A DNA stretch of 59,806 nt from an uncultured Pseudomonadota bacterium (GCA_903838705.1 CAILZL010000022.1:1-59806); one strand, 5' to 3'; shown: positions 47,408-59,640, numbered from the stretch's first letter. Translations and numbers: made by a program. Notes: generated by a model from the letters alone, not told the origin.

Positions 47408-48364
47408 CTAACCATGCATTGACTTGTCGCGACTGTTAGCACGTATTGATGCAAGCACGCCGATAGACAGAAATGACAGAATCACACCCAGAGAAAACAG
47501 ATTGGATACGGCCACATGGTGATGCAGCAGCATCTTGACACCAATAAAGCCCAGCACAAAAACCAGACTGACTTTCAGGTATCTGAACAGCGCCATCAGA
47601 CCCGCCACAGCAAAATATAGCGACCTCAAACCGAGTATGGCAAAAGCATTAGAGGTGAACACCAGGAAGGAATCCTGAGTGACTGCAAATATGGCCGGAA
47701 TGGAATCTACCGCAAACACCACATCCGCCAGATCCACAAACAGCAGAGTAACAAACAAAGGTGTCGCCGCATGCAGGCCATTCACTCGGGTGAAGAAGCG
47801 GTTGCCATCCAGTTGCTCAGTAATCGGATACGCCTTGCGCGCCAGCTTAATGAGCACGCTCTTTCCCGGATCGAATTCGTCATCCGCTTTGAGCATGCGG
47901 GCAGCGGATAGAATCAGAATGGCGCCGAACAGATAGAATGACCAGTCGAAGGCCGTAATCAGCGCCGCCCCTGCCATGATCATGACACCGCGCAGCAGGA
48001 TGGCACCCACGATGCCCCAGAACAGTACCCGGTACTGGAACTGCATCGGGATATTCATATAGGTAAAAATGATCGCGATAACAAAGATGTTATCCACTGA
48101 CAGCGACCATTCCAGAATGTACCCGGTGAGATACTGCACCACCGCTTCAGTGCCACTCAGCTCACTGACCGTGCCCGGCAGCAGGTTCTGGTACATGTAA
48201 TAAACGACCACACTGAACGCCAGTGCCACACCAATCCAGATCAGCGTACGCTTGAGCGCCTGCGTAATGGTAAGCTCGGTTGACTCGCGGCTGAATACAC
48301 CCAGATCAACGACCAGCAAGGTCAGATATATCGCAAAGAAGATGGCCCAGGCAATGCCGGTCAT
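47408..48364 (-). CDS. TerC/Alx family membrane protein
   Basis: A 318-residue integral membrane protein of the Alx/TerC type with about nine helices. Conserved acidic segments LEWSLSVDNIFVIAIIF and VDLADVVFAVDSIPAIFAVT are intact. Alx of E. coli exports manganese and is controlled by a yybP-ykoY riboswitch, but here only 20 bases separate it from secF, leaving no room for one. It is probably expressed with secDF. Confidence 0.88.
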   Translation of the reverse strand: MTGIAWAIFFAIYLTLLVVDLGVFSRESTELTITQALKRTLIWIGVALAFSVVVYYMYQNLLPGTVSELSGTEAVVQYLTGYILEWSLSVDNIFVIAIIFTYMNIPMQFQYRVLFWGIVGAILLRGVMIMAGAALITAFDWSFYLFGAILILSAARMLKADDEFDPGKSVLIKLARKAYPITEQLDGNRFFTRVNGLHAATPLFVTLLFVDLADVVFAVDSIPAIFAVTQDSFLVFTSNAFAILGLRSLYFAVAGLMALFRYLKVSLVFVLGFIGVKMLLHHHVAVSNLFSLGVILSFLSIGVLASIRANSRDKSMHG

Positions 48365-48384
48365 GCGCTATCTGACCTCTGGAT

Positions 48385-49317
48385 TCATGGCAGGGCGTCG
48401 ATTTCTTCTTTCTCTTCCTTGGGCGGCATCAGGTCAATCGCGCTGAGCTTCAGCTCCAGTGCCATGGCACCTGCCACGTAGATGGATGAATAAGTACCCA
48501 CGAGAATGCCGATGGTCAGCGCCCATGAAAATCCTTTCAGGGTTTCACCGCCCATCACCAGCAGCACCAGCACCACCAGCAACGTAGCACCCGAAGTGAT
48601 CACGGTACGGGACAGAGTCTGGTTGATGGAGGCATCCAGTACCGCCTCGGAAGCGGCGCGGCGCATGGTGTGGAAGTTGTCACGCACACGATCGAACACC
48701 ACCACCGTATCGTTCAGCGAGTAACCAATTACCGCCAGAATCGCGGCCAGCACCGACAGATCGAAGGTAATGCGCGTAAGTGCAAAGAAACCCAGAATAA
48801 TGATGGGATCATGCAGAGTTGCGACCACCGCACTCAGACCCATCTTCCACTGGAACCGGAACCATGTGTACAAGCCGACCAGAATGAACGTCATCATGAT
48901 GGCCATACCACCCTGATTGGTCAGTTCTTCACCAATCTGCGGCCCCACCACTTCAGAGCTGCGCAGTGTCACGCCCGGCACACTTGTCTGCAGTACCGCC
49001 GTCACTTCACGGCTGACCACATTCACATCCTGATTTTTTTGTGGCAACAGCCGGACCATCACTTCATTGGGCGCGCCGAAGCTGGTCACAATCGCTTCGT
49101 GTCCGGCTTTCTCAAGTGAGGTACGTGTTTCTTCAATGTTCGCGGTCTGCGGAAAGGCAAATTGCAGCACCACACCGCCCGTGAAATCAATGCCCAGATT
49201 CAGGCCACGCAGCACCAGCAATGCGATGGATGCCAGAATGGCTACCGTCGACACGCCGTACCACATACGACGTGTGCGCATGAACGGATAAGTAGAAACC
49301 TTGTGAAAGAATTCCAT
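48385..49317 (-). CDS. secF: Protein translocase subunit SecF
   Basis: A 310-residue subunit of the SecDF proton-driven motor that aids late protein export. Six helices and a short periplasmic P1-like domain are visible, with GLNLGIDFTGGVVLQF at the start, GYSLNDTVVVFDRVRDN, and TSGATLLVVLVLLVMGG. Twelve bases behind secD. Confidence 0.97.
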   Translation of the reverse strand: MEFFHKVSTYPFMRTRRMWYGVSTVAILASIALLVLRGLNLGIDFTGGVVLQFAFPQTANIEETRTSLEKAGHEAIVTSFGAPNEVMVRLLPQKNQDVNVVSREVTAVLQTSVPGVTLRSSEVVGPQIGEELTNQGGMAIMMTFILVGLYTWFRFQWKMGLSAVVATLHDPIIILGFFALTRITFDLSVLAAILAVIGYSLNDTVVVFDRVRDNFHTMRRAASEAVLDASINQTLSRTVITSGATLLVVLVLLVMGGETLKGFSWALTIGILVGTYSSIYVAGAMALELKLSAIDLMPPKEEKEEIDALP

Positions 49318-49329
49318 GTTTGCCTGCCC

Positions 49330-51189
49330 TTAGATGGAAAGCGATTCAAGTTTGCGATGACGGCCCCACACGAAGTGGACCAGCGCACGGCTGCCCACCA
49401 CGGAGGTGAACAGCGAGGTGAGAATACCCAGCGTCATGACGATGGCGAAACTCTTGATAGTGCCCGTACCGAAGGCGTACAGCACCACACCGGCAATCAG
49501 AGTAGTGACGTTCGAGTCAGCAATGGTGGCAAAGGCTTTTTCAAAACCGGCATTGATGGATGCCATCGGCGACGAGCCATTGCGCAACTCTTCACGGATA
49601 CGCTCGTAAATCAGGATGTTCGCGTCCACGGCAATACCCAGGTGGAACACCACTGCCGCAATACCCGGCAATGAAAGCGAAGCCTGAAGCAACGACAGCA
49701 AACCGACGGTCAAGACCAGATTGGACAGCAGTACCAGATTGGCTACCCAGCCGAACGCTCGGTAATACACTGCCATGAATATGAAGGTCAGAATCAGACC
49801 GACGATCATCGCCTTCACGCCCTTGTCGATGTTGTCCTGACCCAGGCTTGGACCGATGGTGCGTTGCTCCACCATGGCCAGTGGTGCAGCCAGCGAACCG
49901 GAACGCAGCAGCAAGGCAAGATCCTTGGCTTCAAGTGTCTGCAGACCGGTAATCTGGAATTGCGATGAGAACACGCCCTGGATGGTGGCCACGCTGATGG
50001 CTTCTTCCTCAGTGCAATCATTATTCACACGCGTACCTTTGCAGGCTTCGCCTTCTGCCAGACGCTTTTTCTGGATATAGACTGTGGCCATCGGCTTGCC
50101 CACATTGTGCTGGGTGGTCTTGAGCATTTCCTGCCCGGCACGCGCATCCAGTTTCACACTCACTGCCGGACGCCCTTCCACCTGGGTTGAGGTGGCATCT
50201 ATCAGCTGGTCGCCGGAAACAATCACATCACGTTTGAGCAGCACCGGCGAGCCTGTGCTACGTACGGTATACAACTTGGATGACAGAGGTATGCGCTTGG
50301 TGCGCTGTGCTTCATAGGCATCATTAGTCTGATCCACCAGACGGAATTCGAGCGTGGCGGTGGCGCCCAGCACACGAATGGCTTCATTCGGATCATCAAC
50401 ACCGGGCAGTTCCACAACGATGCGATCCACGCCCTGCTTGGTCACGGTGGGCTCTGAAATACCTAGCTGATCAACCCGGTTGCGCAAGGTAAGGATATTT
50501 TTTTCAACTGCGGATGACTGTCGTGCCTTCAAAGCAGCTTCGGTATAACGGGCAACAAAACTCGCCCCCTCTGCAACCGGCTGTTCTTCAATCAGCAGAC
50601 TGCCATCGCTGGGCTTGACTGCCTTGATGGCTTTGTACAGGTCAGCTGCATCACGCAAGGTCACGCGCAGACCGGTACCCTCTGTCGCCACGTTGGTGTA
50701 AGCAATGCGTTCATTACGCAGCGTCGTGCGCACATCGCGCTCCAGGCTTTGCAAGGCCTGGGTAACGGCACCGGCCGTATCCACTTCATATACAAAGTGC
50801 ACGCCACCTCGCAGATCCAGTCCCAGACTCATGGGTCGCAAGCCGAGCTTGCGCATCCAGTCCGGCATGCTGGATACCTTGGACAGTGCCACAGTGTACT
50901 CACCTGAAGTTGCACTCTGAATGACACTACGTGCCTTGAGCTGGTCCGCTTCATTGGCCAGCCGTACTACCAGCCGACCTTCCCTCAGGTATTCGGCGCT
51001 GGGCACCACACCCTGTGCCTTGAGCGTATCCAGTACCTTCTGCTCGGCAGTGGCGTCCAGTTCCTTACGATCCGCGCGTGATAACTGAATCCCCGGATCC
51101 AGACCAAACACATTAGGTAATGCGAACACCATGCCTGACACCAGCACGGTGATGACCAACCAATATTTCCAGGTTGCAAACTGGTACAT
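49330..51189 (-). CDS. secD: Protein translocase subunit SecD
   Basis: A 619-residue subunit with an N-terminal helix, a large periplasmic P1 domain, and six helices at the C-terminal end. Landmarks are GLDLRGGVHFVYEVD, RNRVDQLGISEPTVTKQG, and the membrane motif GIAVDANILIYERIREELRNG. The length is near E. coli SecD (615). Part of yajC-secD-secF. Confidence 0.98.
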   Translation of the reverse strand: MYQFATWKYWLVITVLVSGMVFALPNVFGLDPGIQLSRADRKELDATAEQKVLDTLKAQGVVPSAEYLREGRLVVRLANEADQLKARSVIQSATSGEYTVALSKVSSMPDWMRKLGLRPMSLGLDLRGGVHFVYEVDTAGAVTQALQSLERDVRTTLRNERIAYTNVATEGTGLRVTLRDAADLYKAIKAVKPSDGSLLIEEQPVAEGASFVARYTEAALKARQSSAVEKNILTLRNRVDQLGISEPTVTKQGVDRIVVELPGVDDPNEAIRVLGATATLEFRLVDQTNDAYEAQRTKRIPLSSKLYTVRSTGSPVLLKRDVIVSGDQLIDATSTQVEGRPAVSVKLDARAGQEMLKTTQHNVGKPMATVYIQKKRLAEGEACKGTRVNNDCTEEEAISVATIQGVFSSQFQITGLQTLEAKDLALLLRSGSLAAPLAMVEQRTIGPSLGQDNIDKGVKAMIVGLILTFIFMAVYYRAFGWVANLVLLSNLVLTVGLLSLLQASLSLPGIAAVVFHLGIAVDANILIYERIREELRNGSSPMASINAGFEKAFATIADSNVTTLIAGVVLYAFGTGTIKSFAIVMTLGILTSLFTSVVGSRALVHFVWGRHRKLESLSI

Positions 51190-51241
51190 GAACTTTTCCC
51201 CGAGCTAAAACTGCCCAGCAATTAATTGATACAGATTATTC

Positions 51242-51574
51242 TCAGCTGCCTTTGATGGTGCCCTTGGGTAGCACCTGGGCAATGGTATTGCGTTGAACTT
51301 TTACCAGCACATTGGAAGCTATTTCCACCGTGACAAAATTCTCACCCACTTCGGTCACCTTGCCGATGATGCCGCCGGCCGTGGCAATTTCATTGCCGAC
51401 TTCCAGTGCAGCCAGCATGGCGCGATGTTCCTTGGCACGCTTGCTTTGCGGACGGATCAGCATGAAATAGAACACGATGAAGATCAGCAATAGCGGCAGC
51501 ATGGACATGATCGGGTTAGGTTGGGCAGCAGCGCCCGTGGTCTGTGCGGCAGCAGTAGAAATGAACCAATCCAT
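51242..51574 (-). CDS. yajC: Preprotein translocase accessory subunit YajC
   Basis: A 110-residue single-helix inner-membrane protein (helix about 20-40) with the signature FYFMLIRPQSKRAKEHRAML and a C-terminal beta-rich cytoplasmic domain. Heads the yajC-secD-secF operon behind a promoter at 51642-51670. Confidence 0.97.
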   Translation of the reverse strand: MDWFISTAAAQTTGAAAQPNPIMSMLPLLLIFIVFYFMLIRPQSKRAKEHRAMLAALEVGNEIATAGGIIGKVTEVGENFVTVEIASNVLVKVQRNTIAQVLPKGTIKGS

Positions 51575-51641
51575 CAGAAATTACCTGTATTGAACTGAGA
51601 CGAACCGCCCCCAGATGGAGGCGGGTAAAAATGAGCGCGGC

Positions 51642-51670
51642 ATTATACACAGACGACCGCCCCCTGCCCG
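51642..51670 (-). promoter_or_regulatory. Candidate promoter of yajC-secDF
   Basis: A perfect TATAAT (51647-51642, minus strand) with a weak -35 (CGGGCA at 51670-51665) and a 17-base spacer. Transcription would start about 60 bases ahead of the yajC ATG. It suggests that the sec genes are not simply read through from queA-tgt. Confidence 0.5.
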
Positions 51671-51760
51671 ACCGGCTCGCCCGATCAGGCGCCTTCAGCG
51701 AAATCACTCGCCAGATCACTCAAAAATGGGGAGTTCGCATCCTGCCCCAAATCACGGGGG

Positions 51761-55020
<3,260 letters not shown>

Positions 55021-55130
55021 GGGGCGCGCACGGTATCAGGCATGACGCGCTGACTCAAACGGATCACAGGCCCGACCGTCTCCCGGCAGGATGAACCAGG
55101 CTGCAATCTGCTCGGTCGGAAAAAAACAGT

Positions 55131-55158
55131 TTGCCAGTGCCAGCAACATCCCTATACT
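55131..55158 (+). promoter_or_regulatory. Promoter of tRNA-Leu(CAA)
   Basis: TTGCCA (55131-55136), 16-base spacer, TATACT (55153-55158), then the GC-rich TGCCGCCCC discriminator typical of stable RNA promoters. The start would be about 17 bases ahead of the mature tRNA. Confidence 0.6.
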
Positions 55159-55181
55159 TGCCGCCCCTGAAAGATGTGACC

Positions 55182-55268
55182 GCCGGCGTGGCGGAACTGG
55201 TAGACGCGTCGGACTCAAAATCCGATTTTGGCAACAGAGTGTGGGTTCGATTCCCTCCGCCGGCACCA
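55182..55268 (+). tRNA. tRNA-Leu (anticodon CAA)
   Basis: An 87-base class II tRNA with encoded CCA. The acceptor stem GCCGGCG/CGCCGGC is perfect, the D-arm carries GGTAGACGC, the anticodon stem TCGGA/TCCGA holds loop CTCAAAA, and the long variable arm is present. The T-stem GTGGG/CCCTC contains one T:T mismatch at its second pair. The neighbourhood downstream looks like an insertion site. Confidence 0.96.
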
Positions 55269-55329
55269 TGGTCACATACAGATGCTTCCCCATCATGAGC
55301 ATCCTGATCATAAAAAACCATCCGTGCGT

Positions 55330-55557
55330 TCAACCCGCCTGCGGATGCAGATATAGAAATTTCCGGAACCCGACAAATACACGGCCAATCTCGTCTGGCT
55401 TACCCAGGTCAGCAACCGCATCCCTGATCGAGTTGTGGTATTTCAAATTCAGCAACGGCGTCAGCTTTTCACGATCCAGCTCGCTTACGCCAACTTCTAC
55501 GTAATGTGACAGCACAAAGTCGATGAACGTAATTAAGCTCCGAGCAAGGGCCGCGAA
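55330..55557 (-). pseudogene. hsdR: C-terminal remnant of a type I restriction enzyme R subunit
   Basis: A 75-residue open frame, ended upstream by a stop, that matches the extreme C-terminus of HsdR-type helicase/nucleases as I recall it. It runs through ITFIDFVLSHYVEVGVSELD, EKLTPLLNLKYHNS and IRDAVADLGKPDEIG to a GF-KFLY-type end. Full-length HsdR would be around 800-1,000 residues, and no helicase or nuclease part and no hsdM or hsdS is present. It begins 61 bases from tRNA-Leu(CAA), so it is probably the rest of a decayed island inserted there. Confidence 0.65.
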
Positions 55558-55710
55558 CTACGGCGCAGCCTCGGTGCCGGGATTTTATTTGAGGCAGCAT
55601 GGACCGGCCTCAGATTAAGCCAGCTTCATTAAAAAAACGTCACCACCCTCGGATCGGCAACCCTCTATAGTGCTTTCCATTCCTCGATTCTTCTCGCAAA
55701 AGCTCCCCCT

Positions 55711-55737
55711 TTGGCCACTTGCTGTGGCCATTTTTTT
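55711..55737 (+). terminator. Intrinsic terminator, upstream gene not recognised
   Basis: The stem TGGCCAC/GTGGCCA encloses a short TTGCT loop and is followed by seven T. It is a strong terminator, but tRNA-Leu(CAA) is 440 bases upstream and the only other candidate unit upstream is a possible short RNA starting near 55677. Confidence 0.75.
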
Positions 55738-55976
55738 GGGCAAAAGCCAGAGAGCTGAATCCATCTGTACCTTATTCCGTCTTGCCCCAAGCCTGCAATG
55801 GCAGCATTTTCGATTTGCAACTGTCTGCCCTCCTCTACTCAGCATTTATGTCATGAAGCACGCACACAACGTCACTCAATGAGTATTTTCGAGTCGGCAG
55901 TTCGCTTCTTATCTAACTAGAATCAGAATTCCGAAATGAGTTGCCACCATGACACGCCGCCACTTGAGCGGTACTA

Positions 55977-56007
55977 GGCCGCCACTGTTTTGGGCGGTCT
56001 TTTTTTT
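55977..56007 (+). terminator. Second intrinsic terminator, upstream gene not recognised
   Basis: GGCCGCC pairs with GGGCGGTC (one G:T pair) across an ACTGTTTT loop, and eight T follow. A smaller hairpin CCGC-CACTTGA-GCGG stands just before it. A TAGAAT element 54 bases upstream could start a short transcript ending here. Confidence 0.65.
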
Positions 56008-56181
56008 GGACGAATCTGAATACCTCCGATATCACTCCGACTGGCAAGCCGGGCCATTGACGGACAACCCTGCACGACAGCCAGCTCTCAGTTCTATCGC
56101 AAGCAGTCGGGCTTTGCTGAGTGGCGTCTGCCAGACAAGTTGTTTATTCTTCCGTGATCAGGTCAAGCACAGCTATACAAA

Positions 56182-56775
56182 ATGAAACGATCAACTCTGG
56201 CGGCTCTATTCGTTCTGACAAGCGGCATAGCCTTTGGGAATGTCTTTGAAGACAAGGCAAAGGAATTCTGTGACAAAGGCGAAGCCGAAGTTTGTACGGA
56301 TCTGGGTAATTATTACCGGGAAGGAAATTCAAAATATCAGATCGAGAAGGACGCCACCAAGGCAGTAGAAATGCTGACCAAGGGCTGTGATCTGAGCAGC
56401 GCAGCAGGCTGCAATGTACTCGGTTACATGCATGGCAATGGCCTGGGTGTCAAAAAGGATCTAGCAAAGGCAGCCGAGCTGTATCAGAAAGCATGTGATG
56501 GCCGTGAAGCAACAGGCTGCTTTAATCTCGGCGTCATGTACGACAATGGACAAGGCGTCAAAAAGAACGTTATCAAGGCAGTGGAGCTGTACCAGAAAGC
56601 CTGCACGGGTGGTGATGACACAGGGTGCTTCAATCTGGGAATGAAATACTACAAAGGCGATGGCGTGCGTAAAAACAACGCGGAAGCACTGAAGTCATTC
56701 AGCAAAGCATGCAACATGAAAGTACAGGATGCCTGTGACGCCTACGCCAACCTGAAGTCAGGAAAATTGAAGTAG
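56182..56775 (+). CDS. Secreted Hcp-like Sel1-repeat protein
   Basis: A 197-residue exported protein with a signal peptide (about 1-19) and four to five Sel1 repeats. Cysteines come in five regularly spaced pairs, C30/C38, C70/C77, C105/C113, C141/C149 and C177/C185, as in Hcp (Helicobacter cysteine-rich) proteins, where each pair links two helices of one repeat. Repeat consensus includes GxGVKKDxxKAxELYQKACDG. It is a short version of the 16.8 kb gene, without the C-terminal Cys modules. Function is unknown; in some species such proteins modulate host cells or act as chaperones. Confidence 0.85.
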   Translation: MKRSTLAALFVLTSGIAFGNVFEDKAKEFCDKGEAEVCTDLGNYYREGNSKYQIEKDATKAVEMLTKGCDLSSAAGCNVLGYMHGNGLGVKKDLAKAAELYQKACDGREATGCFNLGVMYDNGQGVKKNVIKAVELYQKACTGGDDTGCFNLGMKYYKGDGVRKNNAEALKSFSKACNMKVQDACDAYANLKSGKLK

Positions 56776-56801
56776 TCAAACATCCACGATTACTATTCTC
56801 G

Positions 56802-58511
56802 TTACAGGAAAGACTCCAAAAGGTTTGCATACTCATTGACCGCCTTCTCCTGAGTCAGGCTATGATCCGCCCCAGAAATGGTATGCATACTGATCCCATC
56901 AAGACCAAGAATCCTTCTGGCCTTACGCCCACAATAAAGCTCCAACTCATCTAATCCTGGGTCTTGTGCGCTATAAACAAGCATTACCTTCGTTCCACGC
57001 TGGGACAACTCTCGAAACCATCTCACAACTTTATGGCTATCGCTTTCATGCCCCAGCAATCTCCCTCTGAGGTTACTAACGAGGCCGGAGCAGCGGCTCC
57101 GAATCCTTTTATATATAGTTGAAATTATTCCAGATACATTTATTTCCCCTCTCCACAATCGAATGAATGTCTTTGGGTCTCTCAACATGGAGAGATACCA
57201 ATCGTTTGATCGGAACTCACCTCGACTCATAAACAATTCCAACGAATCGCTTCGCCCCCAGAAAAATTTTTGCAGGTTTACCATTACTAGTCCGGTCGCA
57301 CGCTTATCGCGAACAGCCGCATAGAATGCAAGATAAGCTCCTGCGCAATGCCCAACAACAGTACATGAAGAATATCCTTGGCCATATATCCATTCTATTG
57401 CAGCACTGACATCGCGCTGCGAGCCTCGGTAGTACAATTGATTTTCCGGCTGTCCAGAGTGAGAAGGACTATCACCAACACCCGCAATATCCATACGAAG
57501 AGACGCCACGCCTTGAGCACCAAGCCGGCGCGCAAGGGAGACATACATTCTTGCAGAACCAATATGACGATTTGGTCCATCATTGGCAAATATAACTGCC
57601 TTATTCTTTTTTGCATCTTGTGCGCGGCAGTAAATACCAAATAGTAATTGAGCGGGGCCAAAGTGGACCGGCGACTCCTTCCAAGTATCTGTACAGAGCA
57701 CTTGTGCCAGGTTTTGATGCTCACCCAAATCCCTACTGAGTTTCGATTCACCTAGCCAGCCAATAAGTCCAGCAAACGCATCCGAAGGAAGCTTGGCCCA
57801 TATAGCATGCCACTCCAACTGCGCGTATCCAGGCAACACCTGGAGCTCGACAATGCAACCTAATTCAGAAAGGCGCGTAGCCAAACGACTATCAGTCAAT
57901 GAATCACCACCACCAAGTATCAAGACCCATTCAGCAGGTTTTTTCTTCAGCGCAAGTAAATCTATTTTACAAAGCGCTTCTTGAATGTCTTGCGTCAATT
58001 TGAATCCAGTCACTTCAATATCTAACAAGTCCTGTGAATTTAAATTCTCATCAGTAACTTTCCCAGTCGACTTAGCAGAGAATGTAGCCAGCGCCTTTAG
58101 TTCACGCACATATCTTCTTCCAGAAGTTATAGTACCGACCAACACAAGTTTTGAGACGCTTCCAATGTGGACAGAAACCTCAGTCGCCATCAAGGCACCC
58201 AGCCGGAATCCAACCAATACAACATCAGAAACACCCACCTCATCACGCATCCAATTTATGGCGTCTTTGATGCTATCAAGCCAATGACCTATACCACCTC
58301 CATCGACGTTCACATCGGCAGAGTCACCAGTACCACGATAGTCAAAACGCAGAGCAGGCATTCCAGCAGCCGCAATCTGATCGGCCATTACGCGAAGAAA
58401 TCGATTAGTTATCAACTCTTCCACGCCGAATGCAGAACACAGAACCACACCCCGCGTCCCTTTTGCCGAATGAAGCCAACCAAAGCAAGAATTGAAATAA
58501 ACAGGAGTCAT
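56802..58511 (-). CDS. Tandem alpha/beta-hydrolase fold protein
   Basis: A 569-residue soluble protein with two alpha/beta-hydrolase domains. The first (about 1-255) has a degenerate nucleophile elbow GFRLG (R103 in place of Ser), while DYRGTGDS and later GGGDS and H235 are still hydrolase-like. The second (about 280-569) has elbow GHCAG with C389 as the nucleophile, D517 (SAQDPG) and H550 (GADH), a possible Cys-His-Asp triad as in PHA synthases and dienelactone hydrolases. I recall similar tandem proteins in proteobacterial polysaccharide and exosortase-type loci, but no such genes are adjacent. The substrate is unknown. AT-richer than the core genes and near an IS, so possibly acquired. No signal peptide is seen. 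Confidence 0.75.
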   Translation of the reverse strand: MTPVYFNSCFGWLHSAKGTRGVVLCSAFGVEELITNRFLRVMADQIAAAGMPALRFDYRGTGDSADVNVDGGGIGHWLDSIKDAINWMRDEVGVSDVVLVGFRLGALMATEVSVHIGSVSKLVLVGTITSGRRYVRELKALATFSAKSTGKVTDENLNSQDLLDIEVTGFKLTQDIQEALCKIDLLALKKKPAEWVLILGGGDSLTDSRLATRLSELGCIVELQVLPGYAQLEWHAIWAKLPSDAFAGLIGWLGESKLSRDLGEHQNLAQVLCTDTWKESPVHFGPAQLLFGIYCRAQDAKKNKAVIFANDGPNRHIGSARMYVSLARRLGAQGVASLRMDIAGVGDSPSHSGQPENQLYYRGSQRDVSAAIEWIYGQGYSSCTVVGHCAGAYLAFYAAVRDKRATGLVMVNLQKFFWGRSDSLELFMSRGEFRSNDWYLSMLRDPKTFIRLWRGEINVSGIISTIYKRIRSRCSGLVSNLRGRLLGHESDSHKVVRWFRELSQRGTKVMLVYSAQDPGLDELELYCGRKARRILGLDGISMHTISGADHSLTQEKAVNEYANLLESFL

Positions 58512-58767
58512 TGATAATTTAAACTCAGCACATCACACGTGCCAACTCATCCGGAACTAACTTACCATCAAAATATTTTACATTGCATGATTATTCTATC
58601 AACATGAACCGTCAAAATAAGAATTGACGACCTTTTTGAGTAACTTCTTGCCAAGAAGCAATTTGCCAACCCATCAGAAAAACATTATTTGAATTAGTTT
58701 TAGCCATAATAGTGACAGATAAATCAATCATTATCGCCAGCTAATTTCTTTAATAAAGGAACTCAAT

Positions 58768-59640
58768 ATGCGAACTTTTGCTGTATTAACAATATTGACC
58801 TGTCTCCTGCTTACCCTGAGAGTCGTGGAAAAGAATTATCGATCAGCACAAAGCGACTTCATCCCGGCTGAAAAGTCAGCACAGTCAAATCACCCGGAAC
58901 AGACTGGAATAAGCGGCCTATCAGAAGTAACCTTTCATACGAGCAATGGCTTAAAAATAGCAGGGTGGTACGCACCACCATCAAACCACGCAGCTATCGT
59001 CTTGATCCCAGGTTCAAATGTGGATAGATCCTTCATCCTCCCGGAAGCTCGAATCTTAGCGCACGCAGGATTTGGCGTACTATCCTTTGATTGGCCAGGC
59101 AGCGGAGACAGCGAAGGTAAAGTTCGTTGGGGCAAGGATGAGCGCCTAGCACTAACCGCAGCAATTGATTGGCTGTCCAACCGCAATGAAATCGATCCAC
59201 AAAGAATCGGGGGATTAGGACACTCTATGGGAGGATATATAATGACACAAGTAGCAGCATCCGACCCTAGAATTCGGTCTGTTTTGCTCGCCGCAACTCC
59301 ACCTGATTTCATTGAATACGTCAGATGGACGCACAGAGACTGGTCAATATTGAGCCAATTACCTGCTGAACTTGCCGTTCGTAATGCAGGTTTCATTCAG
59401 GACGCACCAACCCCAAAAGAATCAGTCAAATCGATCTCACCTCGCCCCATATTTTTCATAGGAGGTGATCATGATCCACAGGTACCGGAAGCCATGTTTC
59501 GCGAGCTGTTCAATGCCGCAGCCGAACCTAAGTCGCTATGGATCGTTCCTGGCGCTGAGCATGGTGGATATAGTAAAATGGCAGCAGATACATACCCGGC
59601 CCGACTTGTCGAATTTTTCTCACGCACGTTGAGTAACTGA
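58768..59640 (+). CDS. Alpha/beta-hydrolase, membrane-anchored or secreted
   Basis: A 290-residue hydrolase with an N-terminal hydrophobic segment (about 4-18) that may be an uncleaved anchor or signal. The core has the GHSMGG elbow with S153, an acidic residue in GGDHDPQVP (D234 or D236), and H265 in GAEHGG, so the catalytic triad appears intact. The oxyanion region is LIPGSNVDRS. Substrate unknown; the fold covers esterases, thioesterases and peptidases. It is divergent from the tandem hydrolase with 256 bases between, which holds an AT-rich region but no clear promoter. Confidence 0.85.
   Translation: MRTFAVLTILTCLLLTLRVVEKNYRSAQSDFIPAEKSAQSNHPEQTGISGLSEVTFHTSNGLKIAGWYAPPSNHAAIVLIPGSNVDRSFILPEARILAHAGFGVLSFDWPGSGDSEGKVRWGKDERLALTAAIDWLSNRNEIDPQRIGGLGHSMGGYIMTQVAASDPRIRSVLLAATPPDFIEYVRWTHRDWSILSQLPAELAVRNAGFIQDAPTPKESVKSISPRPIFFIGGDHDPQVPEAMFRELFNAAAEPKSLWIVPGAEHGGYSKMAADTYPARLVEFFSRTLSN

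Larger units (their letters stand above)
55558..56181. other. Gene-free stretch downstream of tRNA-Leu(CAA)
   Basis: No convincing coding frame. It contains two intrinsic terminators on the plus strand (55711-55737 and 55977-56007) with no recognised gene in front of either, and -10-like elements TATAGT at 55666-55671 and TAGAAT at 55918-55923. Short RNAs of about 60-80 bases could be made here. Confidence 0.5.

Noticed and set aside
48365-48384. Possible manganese riboswitch ahead of the Alx/TerC gene
   Set aside because: Only 20 bases lie between secF and the gene, too short for the element.
55091-55504. Plus-strand frame spanning tRNA-Leu(CAA) and the HsdR remnant
   Set aside because: Reads through a tRNA; the opposite strand carries the recognisable remnant.
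55615-55882. Short frames on both strands over the first orphan terminator
   Set aside because: Low-complexity, unlike proteins, and interrupted by a strong terminator structure.
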